The notes beneath the pieces are model-generated. The model saw only the letters and a list, made by a program, of their open reading frames with translations. It ran no database searches and had not been told where the DNA came from. Of a stretch of 64,000 bases of DNA, positions 1 through 12,060 are shown piece after piece (positions within the stretch are counted from its first letter, which is position 1; every line of letters begins with the position of its first letter). Origin of the DNA: Epiperipatus broadwayi (Eukaryota > Onychophora > Udeonychophora > Euonychophora > Peripatidae); assembly GCA_028023455.1 (NCBI GenBank), contig JAQFVV010000049.1:6108855-6172854 (forward strand), written 5' to 3'. The translations under genes were made by a program, and so were the position numbers.

Positions 1-326
1 AAATATATATATGTGTATTTTTTTTTTATTTCTTTAATTTACTTTTAAAAAGTTGTCTTTGATTTTAATGGCATTCTTATGTAATTTTGAAACTAATAAT
101 GTAATGAAAGATGTCTCTAATGTACAATCTTTGATCACAGCATGAACATAAATTCTCATTATAGTAATCAATTATTAAAGAAAATGTAATGAGAGATAGA
201 TAACAGTAAATTTTAGAAGATAATCACTTCCAAAAATTAACAGTTATTAGAAGAAATCAAGAATTTCACATTTTTATTAAAGATTTACTTTGCTACTTAA
301 AACGTAAAAGTAAAACATTTATCTTT

Positions 327-453
327 ATATATAAACCATTATACAATTACAAATATCCAGTAACGCCCTCTGTTTAAAAGTCTATATCTCAATAATAAAC
401 TTTTAAAGAGAGGACGTTACTGGATATTTGTAATTGTATAATGGTTTATATAT
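327..453. mobile_element. Hairpin MITE, about 127 bp
   Basis: Two arms of about 59 bp (327-385 and 395-453) are reverse complements with only a few mismatches, separated by about 9 bp, so the whole unit folds into one hairpin. The outer arm carries ATAAACCATTATACAATTAC and its complement. It holds no open frame. A short, nearly perfect palindrome of this kind is typical of a non-autonomous DNA transposon, though a foldback duplication is possible. The superfamily is not assignable because the outer ends run into AT repeats and no clear target duplication can be read. Confidence 0.7.
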
Positions 454-780
454 TTGTATGATTATTTCAGTTATTGTTAACGGTAACTTTCTTATCTTTA
501 TATATGTATGTGTGTTTCTAATTTGCAATCAAGCAGTAAATCGGTATTGAGCATTTATAGATGCACGATAACAAATAATAGATGCATGGAAAACATTTAA
601 TTAGAGTTCATCATAAAATGAAAAATATATATAATGCATTATGTTGCTTCTGTTTATAAATAAATAAAACAGAATAAAGTCATACAATAACAAATATATT
701 ATTTAATAGAAAAAAGATTTCAGCTATGTTTTATTTTCCTTCTTAGTGTGACATATATATATATTGTTATAAATATTTAC
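454..780. other. AT-rich spacer, nothing recognised
   Basis: Low-complexity AT-rich DNA between the hairpin MITE and the LINE fragment. I see no open frame, RNA gene or repeat structure here. Confidence 0.5.
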
Positions 781-1550
781 AGTTCATTATAATTTTGCGA
801 ATTAAAATGGGAAGCTAAGTCATTTAAATTTTGCAGATGATGTAATTGTTTTTGCAAATAATGTTTTGAGCTTAGGGAAATATTGCAAGAGTTATCAAAT
901 GAAAGCAAGAAAACAGGATTATAGGAAAAAGTTAAAAAGTCTAAAGTAATGTTCAATGGATTTTCTCAAAAGAATGAAAATAAAGATTGATAAGGATGAG
1001 TTAGAAAAAGTTAACAACTAAAAATACCTTGGTCAGATTATTACTACAAACGGAAACACTATGGATAAAATTAATCATAGAATTAAATTTGGTTGGAGTG
1101 CTTCTGCTAAAAATAACTTAATAATAATTTTAAAAATGCCTTATGGGTTTGAAAAAGATTTTTAATGTGTTTTACCAATTCTTATTTATTTATATGTCTG
1201 AGACTTGATCATTTAACAGAAGAGCGATACAGAGAGTTCAGACCACTCAAAAAAGTATGGAATTATGCATATTAGGATTAACAAGAAGAGATCAAAAATT
1301 ACATACATGGATAAGAGAACAAATAGGTGTTATTGACATCATTGAAAGAATTAAAAAACTGAAATGGAGTTGAGCTGACATATTGCAAGAAGAGAACTCG
1401 TGAGATGGATGGATGAAAGAAGAAAGTGTGTATGGATGATTTTGAGAAAAGGCACTAGAGAGAAAAAAAGATGTCTTAAACATGGAGAGACCTTCATCCT
1501 GCAGTGGATTGATAATGGTTGAAAATGACTAATCATAGAGATATATAGAT
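781..1550 (+). mobile_element. RTE-like LINE, 3' half, decayed reverse transcriptase
   Basis: Conceptual translation with several frameshifts and stops gives the C-terminal half of a non-LTR reverse transcriptase. The catalytic box reads NFADDVIVFAN near 826-860, then come YLGQIITTNGNTM (around 1,030-1,065), SASAKNNL (around 1,100) and the usual C-terminal tail in which DLHPA and QWIDNG-like segments (around 1,490-1,520) precede the stop. This arrangement is familiar from RTE-type LINEs of invertebrates. The 5' half with the endonuclease is missing, which is normal for a LINE copy truncated by incomplete reverse transcription. The many stops show it is inactive. Clade assignment is from memory of the family, not from a search. 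Confidence 0.7.
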
Positions 1551-2796
1551 TTTTATTTATTGCTATGTTTTTTTGTTTTCTTTTCACTTTTTACTTTTTT
1601 ACCTCTTATTTTATATATTATACATAAGTTATACGACAAGAAGGGGAGTTGCAGTTATAAAAATAATATCTAGATATTGTTATGTCTAATGGTATTTGAA
1701 ATCTCACAATATTATGACATGGGAGTCAATAAAATACCAAACAAATTTTTTTGCTATAAATAAGGCAATATTTGTTATGTACCTACTTTTGGCATATTTA
1801 CTGAAATTTGAATTCAGGTGAAGAGTCTAAAAGATTAATGGAATAACTACAATACCAGGAATATCTTCAATTTATTTTATGAGGATTCAGTTGTTTTGTT
1901 TTTTTGATGTTGTATTAATTGTGTTATAATGATAATTTGTTCCATTACTGATCTATTATAATGTACAGTTACTCAATTCATTTGTAGTAAAGAACAATAT
2001 ACATCTATATTTAGATATGTTGGATTAAATGATTTTGTTTGATCAAGACCTCCTAACTTATAAAGCAAAGTTTACATATTATCTAAACTTTTGGTTAAAA
2101 TATAGCTTTAAATATTGGCATATGCATTAGGGACAGTAGTCCAATGTATTTACTTCATAACATTGACTGAAAGCTTAAATAATTATTAAACAATATATAG
2201 TAATGCCAAATCCAAATTGTTAAACTAGTTTCTAGATATTCACTTTCATAAATGAGAAGCCTTTAATATGATCCTATAATATTATATCAAATGATTACTC
2301 AGATCTATAATAGATAGCTATGAAAAATCATAAATTTGATGCTATTAATAACAATTTTGAAAAAAAAATTGGGAAAATTGTATGATTCTTTGTTGGTGTA
2401 TATTAAGTATTAGCAGTGCTTTTTTATAAGATCATAGACTAAAAATAAATATAATTTCATAATTTTTTCCTTTTTACTTATTTTATATCAAAATAAATAA
2501 ATAAATTAAAAGTATAATATAGAGTGAAGTAATCCTAACAGTAATTTTGTTTTGCTTATTATGTAGCAGTTATATTTTTAAAAAATTAGCTTTTTGTATC
2601 AAACTACTATAGTAATATTTTACTATATTAGATAATCACTAAGGGAATGCTGTAAAATTGAGAACTCGGTGTTTCTGGAATGACTTTCTGCTAAATAATA
2701 TATATATAAAATAAACTCATTATATGTAATTAAATAACTCTATTATCATATATGTAATAGTATTATTATTCAATGTCTGTATTTTGTCAAAGCAAT
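1551..2796. other. AT-rich intergenic DNA
   Basis: About 1.2 kb of AT-rich sequence. No convincing frame, tRNA-like fold or long repeat was recognised. It lies between the LINE tail and the inverted PLE fragment. Confidence 0.5.
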
Positions 2797-3757
2797 ATAC
2801 ATAATTATATAATTGAATATTTATAAATACAATAGTTAGATAATTAAAAATTTTATCTACTTAGGAGCACTTTTGATTATCATTGTAATCTTTGTCAACT
2901 AACATGTTGAAAGGCTAACCTTTCCACAATTCTGTGATCTTAATGTTTGTTGCCTGCCTATTAATTAAATCTAGTTTGCATTTGTATATTAGCATAGCTT
3001 TCTTTATTTTTCTTTTATTTTTATTTTTTTCAATTTGCAATATGTTTTCATTATTAAAATTGAAGACAAAATCGTAAATACATGACTTATTTTGGTCAAA
3101 AAAAACAGATGCTGAAATATAATTATCTAATTTACAATTTTGTTTTGATTTCTGAACCTTTTTTAATAACAGCAAGTGCTCTTTAGTTTTTTTCCAATAT
3201 ACATCTCGATTCACCTATATATCCACTGCAATACCTACATATCCATTTATAAATGACACAATTTTTATTTATAAATGAGATTTTATCTTTAGAGTTATTT
3301 ATTAATTTGTTTAATGTAGGTGGTGTGTAAAATGCAATATCACATGCACATTGGAAAAAAGAACTAAAGAGCATTTGCTGTTATTAAAATGAGTTCAGAA
3401 ATTAAAATGAAATTGTAAAGTAGATAATAATATTTCAGCATCTGTTTTTTACAACCATAATAAGTCATCTATTTATGGTTTTGACTTCAAATTTAATAAT
3501 GTAAAAATATTGCAAATTGAAAAAAAAAAACAATAAAAGGAAAATAAAGGAAGCTATGCTAATATACAAATACAAACATGACTTAATTAACAGACATAAA
3601 GCAAGTGTTAAGATCACAAAATTGTGGGAAGGTGAGCCTTTCAAAATGTTAATTGAGAAAAATTACTAGGATAATCAAAAGTGCTCCTAAGTGGATAAAG
3701 TTTTTAATTATCTAATTACTGTATTTATAAATATTCAATTATATAATTATATATATA
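2797..3757. mobile_element. Inverted PLE GIY-YIG endonuclease fragment
   Basis: Two arms (about 2,797-3,205 and 3,350-3,757) are reverse complements of each other over roughly 400 bp. The spacer of about 145 bp and the left arm, read on the minus strand in two frames, encode a decayed GIY-YIG endonuclease of Penelope type: CVIYKWICRYCSGYIGES, then a region containing KKTKEHLLLLKKV, then RKIKKAMLIYK and INRQAT. That order (GIY box, YIG box, R/EH helix, C-terminal KP-N-Q-like segment) matches PLE C-termini. The right arm is an inverted duplicate of the C-terminal part. Inverted or rearranged partial copies are known for PLEs. Two frameshifts at least make it non-functional. Confidence 0.65.
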
Positions 3758-3899
3758 TCATTAAAAACAATCAACAATTAGGTAATCTCAATATCAGTAA
3801 CAATCAATAATTTCAAACTGTTGTCAAAGCAATCTCCTTTTAACCATATATATATATACACTGATATATATATAAATTTTAAATTAAATACAGCTCAAT

Positions 3900-5420
3900 G
3901 TATATATAGGAAAGTATTTAAATTGGGTAAGAAAAATCAAAAATGAGGTAAAATTTCAAAGGATGAATAAAGATAATAAAAGAGGTATTAGTAATAATTA
4001 GTGAAACATTGTATGTAAAATATAGTAATGAATATTGGAATGTAGAGAAAGAATGTGTAATGGGATATTCGATAAGTGGAATTATAGCATCAAGTATGGT
4101 AGACTGGATTGAATAGAGAGTAGTTAATAAATATAATGAGAATACAGAAATTATAAAATGCTATAGATATATAGATGATGTAATAGTAGTAGGAAATAAA
4201 AATAGCATAATAAAAACATTTAATGAACTAAATAAAAATAGGTTTAATATTAATATTACAATGGAAAATAATGAAGGAGTAAAATATTTAGATGTATTAG
4301 TGAAAAAGAATGAGAATGGAGAGATTAAGGTAAAATATTGTAAGGACAAAAGTGTCAGGGGCATGATACATCTGAGATCCGATCATCCTTGGTGTCATCA
4401 AATGGGGGGAGGGGGCTGAAAAATAAAAGAGAAAAATGTAAGGCTTACATTGAATAAAAAAGAGGCAAAGAAGCAATAGTTGTAGATCCAGAACGAATGT
4501 ATTAAATATAGATATAATGGTAAAGTTTATAAAAAATATATTGAGGGATAAGAGTGGATATAAAAAAGTTAGTAATAAAAATAAAAAAGAATAGGAAATG
4601 CATTTCTATTCTGTATTCAAAAGAGGTATATAAAATTCTGAATGGTAGGGAAGGAAAAATGAATAAGAATATAGGTATTGGATTAAAAAATAGTAAATCA
4701 TTAAAAAAAGTTAGTGAGTATGCAAAAATGAAAAAATGATAGGAGTGATAAGATAGGAATAGATTATAAAATTACATATAAAATATTGTAGATACTATAA
4801 AAAAGGAAAGTATATGATGCAATGTATTTACAAAAAAATAAAGAGAAATATATGACTTTAGTACAAAATTCAATAAAGTTGGGAAAAAAATATTATTAAA
4901 TAAAAATTAGAAAGTATAAAAACATTTTTTATGCTTGAGGATGGTCAATAGAGAAAGTACTAGAATGATATGTGATATAAGATCATTATCAACAAGGGAA
5001 TATACACATAAATGGAAAAATATGGTTGATTTAGACTGCAAGTTATGTAAGGAATGCAAAAAAATATTAGGCATCTGTTAATTGAATGTAAATGTCTACA
5101 AACAGAAAGGATACAAATAATAAAATTGTGGGAGAATAAATATAAACAAAGTGATTATACAGAAAGTGGGTTATTGGTTTTTAAGCTGGGTTTGGGGGAA
5201 ATGAGGATTTAGATATAAATGTCATAGAATTGACAAGGATTATGTTGTGGAAATGAAATGGAGCAGATTAGAGTAGAATATGAAAAAAATTTAGAGTGGG
5301 GAATGGAAAGGAAAAGTAAGGTGATGAATAGGTTTCTCTGGGCATAGTGGCTGAGAGATTCCTTGATCTGAGAAGGAGGAAGCCACAATGCTTCATATCA
5401 TATGTATTCATTTTGACAAG
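3900..5420 (+). mobile_element. Decayed YIDD-type reverse transcriptase element
   Basis: The plus strand carries a reverse transcriptase remnant. A segment around 4,060 reads MGYSISGIIASSMVDWIE (the G-S-I-A box before the catalytic loop). The catalytic box CYRYIDDVIVVG follows at about 4,159-4,194, then KYLDVLVKKNENGE near 4,290 and MIHLRSDHPW near 4,360. Downstream (about 5,000-5,110) is a cysteine/histidine tail with CKLCKEC and a frameshifted HLLIECKCL-like piece. YIDD and the surrounding spacing fit the Penelope group or a related lineage better than the FADD of ordinary LINEs. The Cys/His tail is more LINE-like, so the clade is uncertain. Frameshifts and stops are frequent. The 60-residue frame at 4,554-4,739 lies inside this remnant. 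Confidence 0.55.
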
Positions 5421-6091
5421 GTTCAAGTTGATTAGATAAAAATAAATATATTACTAAAATATATGGTTGTCAATGAAGTTGATTATGTTTACATATTCAA
5501 TTCAGGGAGAAAGTGAGACCTTGATCTCATTGCTTACAACATGGGTTTGTGTGAATATATATTTAAATGAAAAAGAAAATGTAGGAATGAACAGTGACAA
5601 AATTAGCATATATAAATATTTAATTCTAAAGAATTTTATAACCTGCTTTTCTGTAGTAACTGTAGTAATTAAGAAAATTTTGAAACATTTAACAGTAGAA
5701 CAGCTTTTATATATTTAAAATAAAATCTAGCATAAATGAAATATTAAGTAATATTTTTTGATACTTTTGAAATGCTATTTTTTTTAAAAAATTGAATGTG
5801 AAAATTGATAGAAATTATTTAATTAACTTATTTTTGATTTAAATAAAAATGTAACAAATTTGATATGACAAAGAATAACTATGTTTTATCTAAATAAAGA
5901 TGTCTTTTTTAAAGCAAATGTAATTATAAAGCTAATTCTAATATTCTTTTATGTAAACAATTAATAAACAATTTCTTAATGATATTTTTAGTTTTGACAA
6001 ATGCAAACTAAAAAAAGAACAATGGTAATTTAGTTGTTATATTGTTCTAATAATATTTAATTTATAAAGCACAAACATTATTTGAAATTAA
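5421..6091. other. AT-rich spacer
   Basis: Nothing recognised except short open frames, the longest at 5,467-5,718, which shows no family motif and is probably chance in AT-rich DNA. Confidence 0.4.
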
Positions 6092-6311
6092 ACAGAGAGA
6101 CTGCAAACCTCTCATGCTTATTAGCCAATCAGGTGTTATTAATAGCGATCAAATCGTAAACACAAGACAGAGAATTTAACAAGAAGAGAGCATCCACCCT
6201 CCTCTTTACTTCGTTTCTTCTTGTTAAATTCTCTGTCTTGTGTTTACGATTTGATTGCTATTAATAACACCTGATTGGCTAATAAGCACAAGAGGTTTGC
6301 AGTCTCTCTGT
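6092..6311. mobile_element. MITE, 220 bp, TTAA target duplication
   Basis: Nearly perfect terminal inverted repeats of about 95 bp (6,092-6,186 and 6,215-6,311) start with ACAGAGAGACTGCAAACC and are separated by a short pyrimidine-rich loop. The element is flanked on both sides by TTAA (6,088-6,091 and 6,312-6,315). TTAA duplication is the signature of the piggyBac superfamily and some relatives. The terminus does not look like the classical piggyBac CCC start, so I infer only a non-autonomous cut-and-paste element. The arms differ at very few positions, so the copy is fairly young. Confidence 0.75.
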
Positions 6312-6978
6312 TTAATTGTTCTAATAATCAAGAAAAAAGACTTACTGTTAATCTTTCTTTATTAATTTTATTATATATCAAAAACAAAGGTTTAGTTTAA
6401 ATGAGAACAAAAATTTTATAAAGACAGCTTCAAAAGAAAGAGAAATTATTGATAATTTCAATATTTGTCAAGTTTGAACTTTCAGAGAAGTAAATTCGGT
6501 CACTTTTTCTATAATTTCTTAACCCAAAGTGAGGGGGAAACAACTTATGTCAAGGGTTAAGTTTGAAATGTATAAAAACTGATTTTAAATGAGGATTTCC
6601 AACATTACTGTGATTATACCAATAATCTATAAGAGAATAACCAAATTTTGAAATTACAATGCTCTTTACCTATGCTATTTTATGAAATAAATGCATGGTA
6701 TCATAAATAAAAAAAATATATTGTCAGTTGTACATATAATATCATGCATGAGACTTATTTTCCATAAAATTAAAAACACAAAAAAAAATCAACAATAAGA
6801 AAATTGCATATTTACTATGTTTTTATTGAAAACATTGCTAAACCATAGAAGGAAATATTCACGGGTCTTATTTTACTTCATTTTGTTTTGTTTTGTTTTT
6901 ATATAAAAGAAAATTCTTTTTATCATTATTGGAGTATATAGCTTTTGAATAAAATTAAAGCACTGGACTAAAAAAATC

Positions 6979-7089
6979 GTCAAGCGTTGTTGGCCGAGAG
7001 ATCGTCGCAGCTGCCTTGCAAGCAAGTAGTTGGTTGCAGACGGTTGTGGGTTCGCCTCCTGGCCGATGCTATGACATATGAAAAAAAAA
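6979..7089 (+). mobile_element. Mini-SINE with tRNA-Gly-derived head
   Basis: The unit starts GTCAAGCGTTGTTGGCC, contains an anticodon-arm-like CTGCCTTGCAAGC and a B-box-like GGGTTCGCCTCC, ends GATGCTATGACATATG and then runs into an A-tract. The same start and end occur in the copies at 19,252, 25,211 and 43,855. The tRNA part is interrupted by extra bases in the anticodon and T-loop regions, so it is not a working tRNA. The corresponding position in the second segmental copy (near 11,740) lacks the unit, which supports insertion after the duplication. Confidence 0.7.
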
Positions 7090-8119
7090 TAGTTTAAAAA
7101 TGCAAAAGAATTTGGAAAATCTTTTTTAAAAAATACTAGAAGATAGCAAAAGTCAAAAACAAAAGAACTTTGATGTAGACTTTCAAAGAAATAAGCAATG
7201 CTTCCGTTTCTAAAAGATTTTGCTTACAATTTAGGAGTGGTTACAGAGAAAATTACTAATAACTTTTTTTGTAAGGTGAAGATAGAATTAATAATTGAAA
7301 CGTTTAATTTTCATATTAGAACAAGTTGTTGTGTTTCCATTTATTGTATATACATTTAACATTAAATTATTTATATATTGTTAAAATAGAACAATATTAA
7401 ACTGTGTATAGTAAATGAAAATAATATTAATGATTAAAATATTTTAAATTTCCCTACACTGTGGGCACACATAACTAACAATTTTCCCTCTATGGCAATA
7501 ATATTTGACATTTGAAAATAATTAAAATTGGAATGATTTTATATAATGTAGATTATTTACTGTATCTTTCATTTTTTTAGTAATATTATTATTTGAAATT
7601 AATTTAATATTTATAAATTATATGAAGTTATTCCATCTGGAATACATTGCACATTTTCTCTTGTTTACAATAATAAAGGTTTTTGTGATCTCAAAATAAG
7701 ATCTAGACAAAGTGTATATGAGATATATGCATTTGTGGACATCTATATAATGCTTAGTAGAATTATTTAGATAATGATAATGAAATAAAGGTGACCTTTA
7801 ATGTCTACTGGCTATACATTATAGATGTTATGATAACAACATTTCGTTTATTCCTGGGCAGTTCACTTACGGTACCTAATGGTCATGTTCAGCATGAATA
7901 TGATTTCAACATTTTTTGATATGAAATATTGGTCATTGCTTTTATAACATTATGCCTCAGGTTTGGCATTGGTTTGATAGTGATTAGCCTAATATTTTAC
8001 ATCATGATTGTTTTAAATGCAGTCACAAAGATTGATTATTGACCATTAATTTTTTTTTAGTATTTACATTATCTTTCACTATTCATATTTCATACCATTT
8101 TTAATAATGTATGTATATA

Positions 8120-8775
8120 TATATAATAGAATTTTTTATAACATTACAATACAAGGCAAAAAACAAAATTCTATTAAAATTTCTTCCACATCCATGGTTT
8201 CATCATCTATTAACAAATAGATCTTTTCAAATGAAATCCACCTAAACATACCATATATAAATATATATACACACAAACAAAATAGCCTTCCCATCATTCA
8301 TTTCAAAAATCAACTTCTTTTAATATCAAAGAATGTCTTCATAAGATTGATGGTCTCAGATTTAAAAAAATTATCATCAAAGTTTCTTTTACTCTTCTTT
8401 TTAATTCATTTTTTTCGTAAAAGATAATCTCTGCATTGTCAAATAATATTTTATCAACTGTATTCAGTTCATAAATATACAAGGCTGAGTTATGATGTCT
8501 TTTTTTTAACTCTACTCTTATGAATTTTAACTCTTTCATTAATGCTTAATTTACTCTGAGTATATATATTTCATTACAATTACAAGGAATTTTATAAACT
8601 ACCACAGGAATAGATTTGCAATAAATTGACTGTTTAGTTATAAGTTTATTATACAGGCCTTTCTTCCAGACTATGGTTATACCACCCAATAAAAATTTGT
8701 TTTTATAAATTAATTTACTAATTGATGATTTATATGGCCTAAGAAAGAAACTCTTCACTCTCATTAACAATTAAA
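8120..8775 (-). mobile_element. PLE GIY-YIG endonuclease fragment
   Basis: Two adjacent minus-strand frames (8,770-8,546 and 8,539-8,339) encode a decayed Penelope-type endonuclease. The first frame ends with VVYKIPCNCNEIYI, the GIY box and cysteine knuckle. The second continues with RVELKKRHHNSALYIYEL, the R...H helix, and ends with KRRVKETLMIIFLNLRPSI, the C-terminal helix seen in PLEs. The conserved glycine of the YIG box is replaced and a frameshift lies between the frames. The rest of the element (reverse transcriptase) is absent. It interrupts copy 1 of the segmental duplication and is missing from copy 2, so it inserted after that duplication. Confidence 0.65.
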
Positions 8776-9125
8776 TCTTTATTATTAACAGATTGGCTTG
8801 GAGAATATTTATTTTAGACCACTCATCATTATCATCATCATTATTATTAATAATAATTAGTTAATAAAATTATAAAATATTGTTTTCAATTATTATAATA
8901 AATTTATTTAAATATTAGTTGTATTTTATCTATTAGACTTTTATTATTTAGAAGTTATCATTAAAAAATAAACAGAATTTGGTGTATGAGTATATAGATT
9001 TTACTTTTCTTTACAAATGTATGAATAATGACTAAGAATTAAATTTTATTATAATATAAAGACTTTGTAGCTTCTAAGTGTTAACTTTAAAGTTCACATA
9101 TTTTATTGTGTGTGTTTTTTGCATT

Positions 9126-10322
9126 TCATTATAAATTATGACCAAGTTGTGGGCATGCTAAGGATTAATCTTTAAGATTAACATTATAAAATAACTGCAC
9201 AATGTAAAACTCAAATATAACTATATATCTTGAAGAGCAGAAGCAAATATTTATCCAAGATCTCATTAGAAAATATCAGTTTAATAGTAATATGCATATA
9301 AGAACATATAGAGACTTGCTTCCTAAACAATTAATATTTTGAGGTACATGTAATTAGAGAATTTATATTAGAAGAAAAGCAATAGGTAGCAAGAAAGATT
9401 TTTGAATTGGTTAGATATTTATTTAGTCATATTGAAGATAATGAATGGAAAATTTTATTATCAACTTAAGGATATAATGCTTACATGTAACTTTATAGAT
9501 TGTTTTATCTCAGACACTGCATGAATTTACTCAAATGTTCATATATATTCACTTCTAAATCTTAAAATAGATACATTATGTTTTAGCTTTTAGTATATAT
9601 ACATCCTTTATGTTTCAAAGAAGATAGCACTAAATTTTTAATGAATCCATAACTTTCATATATTTTATAAGAGTCAGACTTTATATCTTACACTTTTTTC
9701 ATTTAAGAATTAAATAACTTATAAAGTTCAAGCTAATGTAGTCTCTTTATTTATTTATAAAGATTTGGGTCTTTTATTAATGGATAAGTGAGATATGTTA
9801 GACATCACAGAATTTCAGGATATTCTTTATATTATTTAAATATTGGAGTGTGTGTGTTGTGTGAAAAATATTAATTGTCAGAAATATGCTTTATTTTTAT
9901 TTTCCTTTATCTGAAGAGAAGGAATTATGTGTCAGTTTGTCTCAGACAACACAGTGGATTATATACCTGGTAATGTAGATATGCATATATATTTACATTT
10001 TATAAAGGTAAAAATGTATATGAACAAAGGTTATTTAGAATAATAATGTACATTTTTGATATTTAATAATTATTACGCAAATATTGTTTAAAAATAATAA
10101 TAAATATTAAGAAACTTCATAAAAGATAGTCTTTTTAATTACTCCAGAAATGTTTCAAAATAATCTTGCAAATAGCCATGGAAACCCATAATAAAACAAA
10201 TCAAATAAAGAGAAAAAAGTAGTTTTAAAACTTATTTTGCTATACTGCTATTCTATTTTACTGATCTCTTTTGATTTTTTTAAATAAAAACATCAATATA
10301 TTAAAAGAGTATGAATTTATGT
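9126..10322. other. AT-rich DNA, nothing recognised
   Basis: About 1.2 kb without a supported gene or repeat. It lies between copy 1 of the segmental duplication and a small MITE. Confidence 0.4.
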
Positions 10323-10431
10323 TACTTTAGTATTAGACCTGATGTGATAAAACTTGACCTAAATACTAACCCAAACCTAACCGTAATCCAGTACAGCTGT
10401 AATATTTCATAACAGGTCTAATACTAAAGTA
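10323..10431. mobile_element. Short MITE, 19-bp terminal repeats
   Basis: Perfect 19-bp terminal inverted repeats, TACTTTAGTATTAGACCTG at 10,323-10,341 and its complement at 10,413-10,431, enclose about 70 bp of non-coding sequence. This is the form of a non-autonomous DNA transposon. The repeats begin and end with TA, so a TA target duplication is possible, but it cannot be separated from the repeat itself. Confidence 0.65.
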
Positions 10432-10827
10432 CCAAATTTACAAATGTTCTGAATATCTCAATAGATAGCTGTATAAATGTAATTTAAAAATATAATAATA
10501 GCATTGTTTTCTAAATAACTTTGACTGAGTGCTTCCATGCTCATGACTACATAAGTTAATATGAATATTTCATTTGATTTATTTCTAGATTTGAGAATAA
10601 TTTAAATTTTTGATGTAGCAAAAAAACTTTTTGTTTAAAATAGATTTTTTTCTTGGTAATACACAATAATTATAGACTTATTTCTATAATCTTTTTTTTT
10701 TTTCTAATATTTTTTTGATGTGATTTGTAAATTAAAAAAGTGTCTTGTAATTTACTTATTATTATATTTTTATTATTCAAGATAAAAAATATTTATTGTA
10801 ATCCCCTATTATTCATTCTAACATAGA

Positions 10828-11209
10828 GACAAAACTCTTCATACAGTAGCAAGCCAGAATAATTAATGTATACAAGAAGGTTTGCACATAAATTCCCCAT
10901 TTTGTGCCTACTCATCCAATATTCCCAGACTAGTTTATACCTTATGGCTTTCATCAGTGTGAAGTCTTGGATCTGAGAGCACTGCACCTAAATCTTAGGA
11001 TCTAATGTAATCCTCCAGCAGCCATCTTTTGTATTTTTAGCTTAATCTAAAGCTTTGAGTCCAAAATGAAAACAATGTTTTCAATTCAAACTTGTTTGCT
11101 TATATTATTATATAGAACTGAACTCAGTTAAGTGTCTATACATTTTGGTGCCTTTGGTTCTTTAATAACCAGAGTAACTATAATCCTATTAGGGTATTTA
11201 GTGGTTTAT
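10828..11209 (-). mobile_element. Hammerhead-bearing repeat, family A, copy 1
   Basis: Minus-strand member of a dispersed repeat also found at about 12,060-12,716 and 20,990-21,267. One terminus carries GACAAAACTCTTCATACAGTAG, matching the GGCAAAACTCTCCATACAGTA end of the other copies. The rest is collinear with copy 3, including the blocks around ACTGCACCTAAATC and GGATCTAATG. A degenerate hammerhead ribozyme lies at 10,914-10,972. It has no open frame with recognisable family motifs; the 64-residue minus frame at 10,793-10,987 is a shadow of the repeat. Confidence 0.7.
10914..10972 (-). ncRNA. Degenerate type-I hammerhead, family A
   Basis: On the minus strand the order is ATCCAA, a short internal loop, the core CTGATGA, a weak stem II around AAGCCATAAGG, then ATAAAC instead of GAAAC, then TAGTC and finally TTGGAT, which pairs with ATCCAA. 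The 5' core is intact, but the first G of the GAAA box is changed and stem II is damaged, so cleavage is unlikely. The architecture matches the other family A copies. Confidence 0.5.
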
Positions 11210-12060
11210 ACTTTATATTGTATCTATTGCAAATAGTGGGTTCAATTTAATTGATATATAGGATGAAAAAATTAGCTTCAAAGAAAGGCAGTTGCAGACA
11301 GTCTTCATGATAATCAATTTTGAAATCATGGAGAAGTAAAGCAGAATGACTTCTCCATGATTTGATAGTCCAAGGTGTTTAAAGTAAACATTGCTTGATA
11401 ATTAAAATTGAGAAATTTCAGAAGCTGAAATGAGTTGATAACCTCTGCATTTATTTTATATCTGTTAACCAGGACAAGTCATACTAACAATATATATGAG
11501 AAACAACTTAATATTGAATCTGCAATGCATACTTTGCATATACAGTACTTTATACATATATGAAAGCACAGATAAGAAAAATAAACTATTGGAAAAGTAC
11601 ATTTATACTGTCATTTAAATAGAGTGGTGAACAATGAAAAAATCTTCCAACCAGAGTTATTGACTTCAGTTTCTTTTTAAAAAGAGAAAAAAAACTTTTT
11701 ATAGTAATTGGGTGAAAGCTGGTTAAGAAATAAATTAACAGGTGGAAAAGAATATGGAAAATCTTTCTTAAAATTGGTTAGAAGTCAAAAGTTAAAACAG
11801 AAAATCTTTCAAGCTGATTTTCAAAGAATATAAGTAATATTTCTTTATACTAAATGCTTTGTTTTCAATTTAAGAGTAGTCAAAAAATATTAATAACTTG
11901 ATTTGTAATAGAAAGATAGTTAGAATTAATAATTAAAGTATTTTATGTTTATATTAGAACAAGCTTATGTATTGTGCACTTATTATATATATGTTTAACA
12001 TTTAAATGAATATAATTAAAACAAATAATGTTAATGATTGCAACATTTTGTATTAAACAA

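Larger units (their letters stand above)
6380..9125 (+). repeat. Segmental duplication, copy 1
   Basis: This stretch is collinear with 11,250-14,165 through many matching blocks. Examples are AGAGAAGTAAA at about 6,485 and 11,329, AATTAATAATT with ATTAGAACAAG at about 7,285-7,325 and 11,926-11,965, TTTTTGTGA at about 7,680 and 13,112, and GAATATTTATTTTAGAC at about 8,802 and 13,860. Divergence is substantial, so the duplication is old. Insertions found only in this copy are the SINE at 6,979-7,089 and the PLE endonuclease fragment at about 8,120-8,775. The outer limits are approximate. Confidence 0.7.

Noticed and set aside
1292-1587. Minus-strand frames of 63 and 78 residues
   Set aside because: They are antisense shadows of the LINE remnant on the plus strand.
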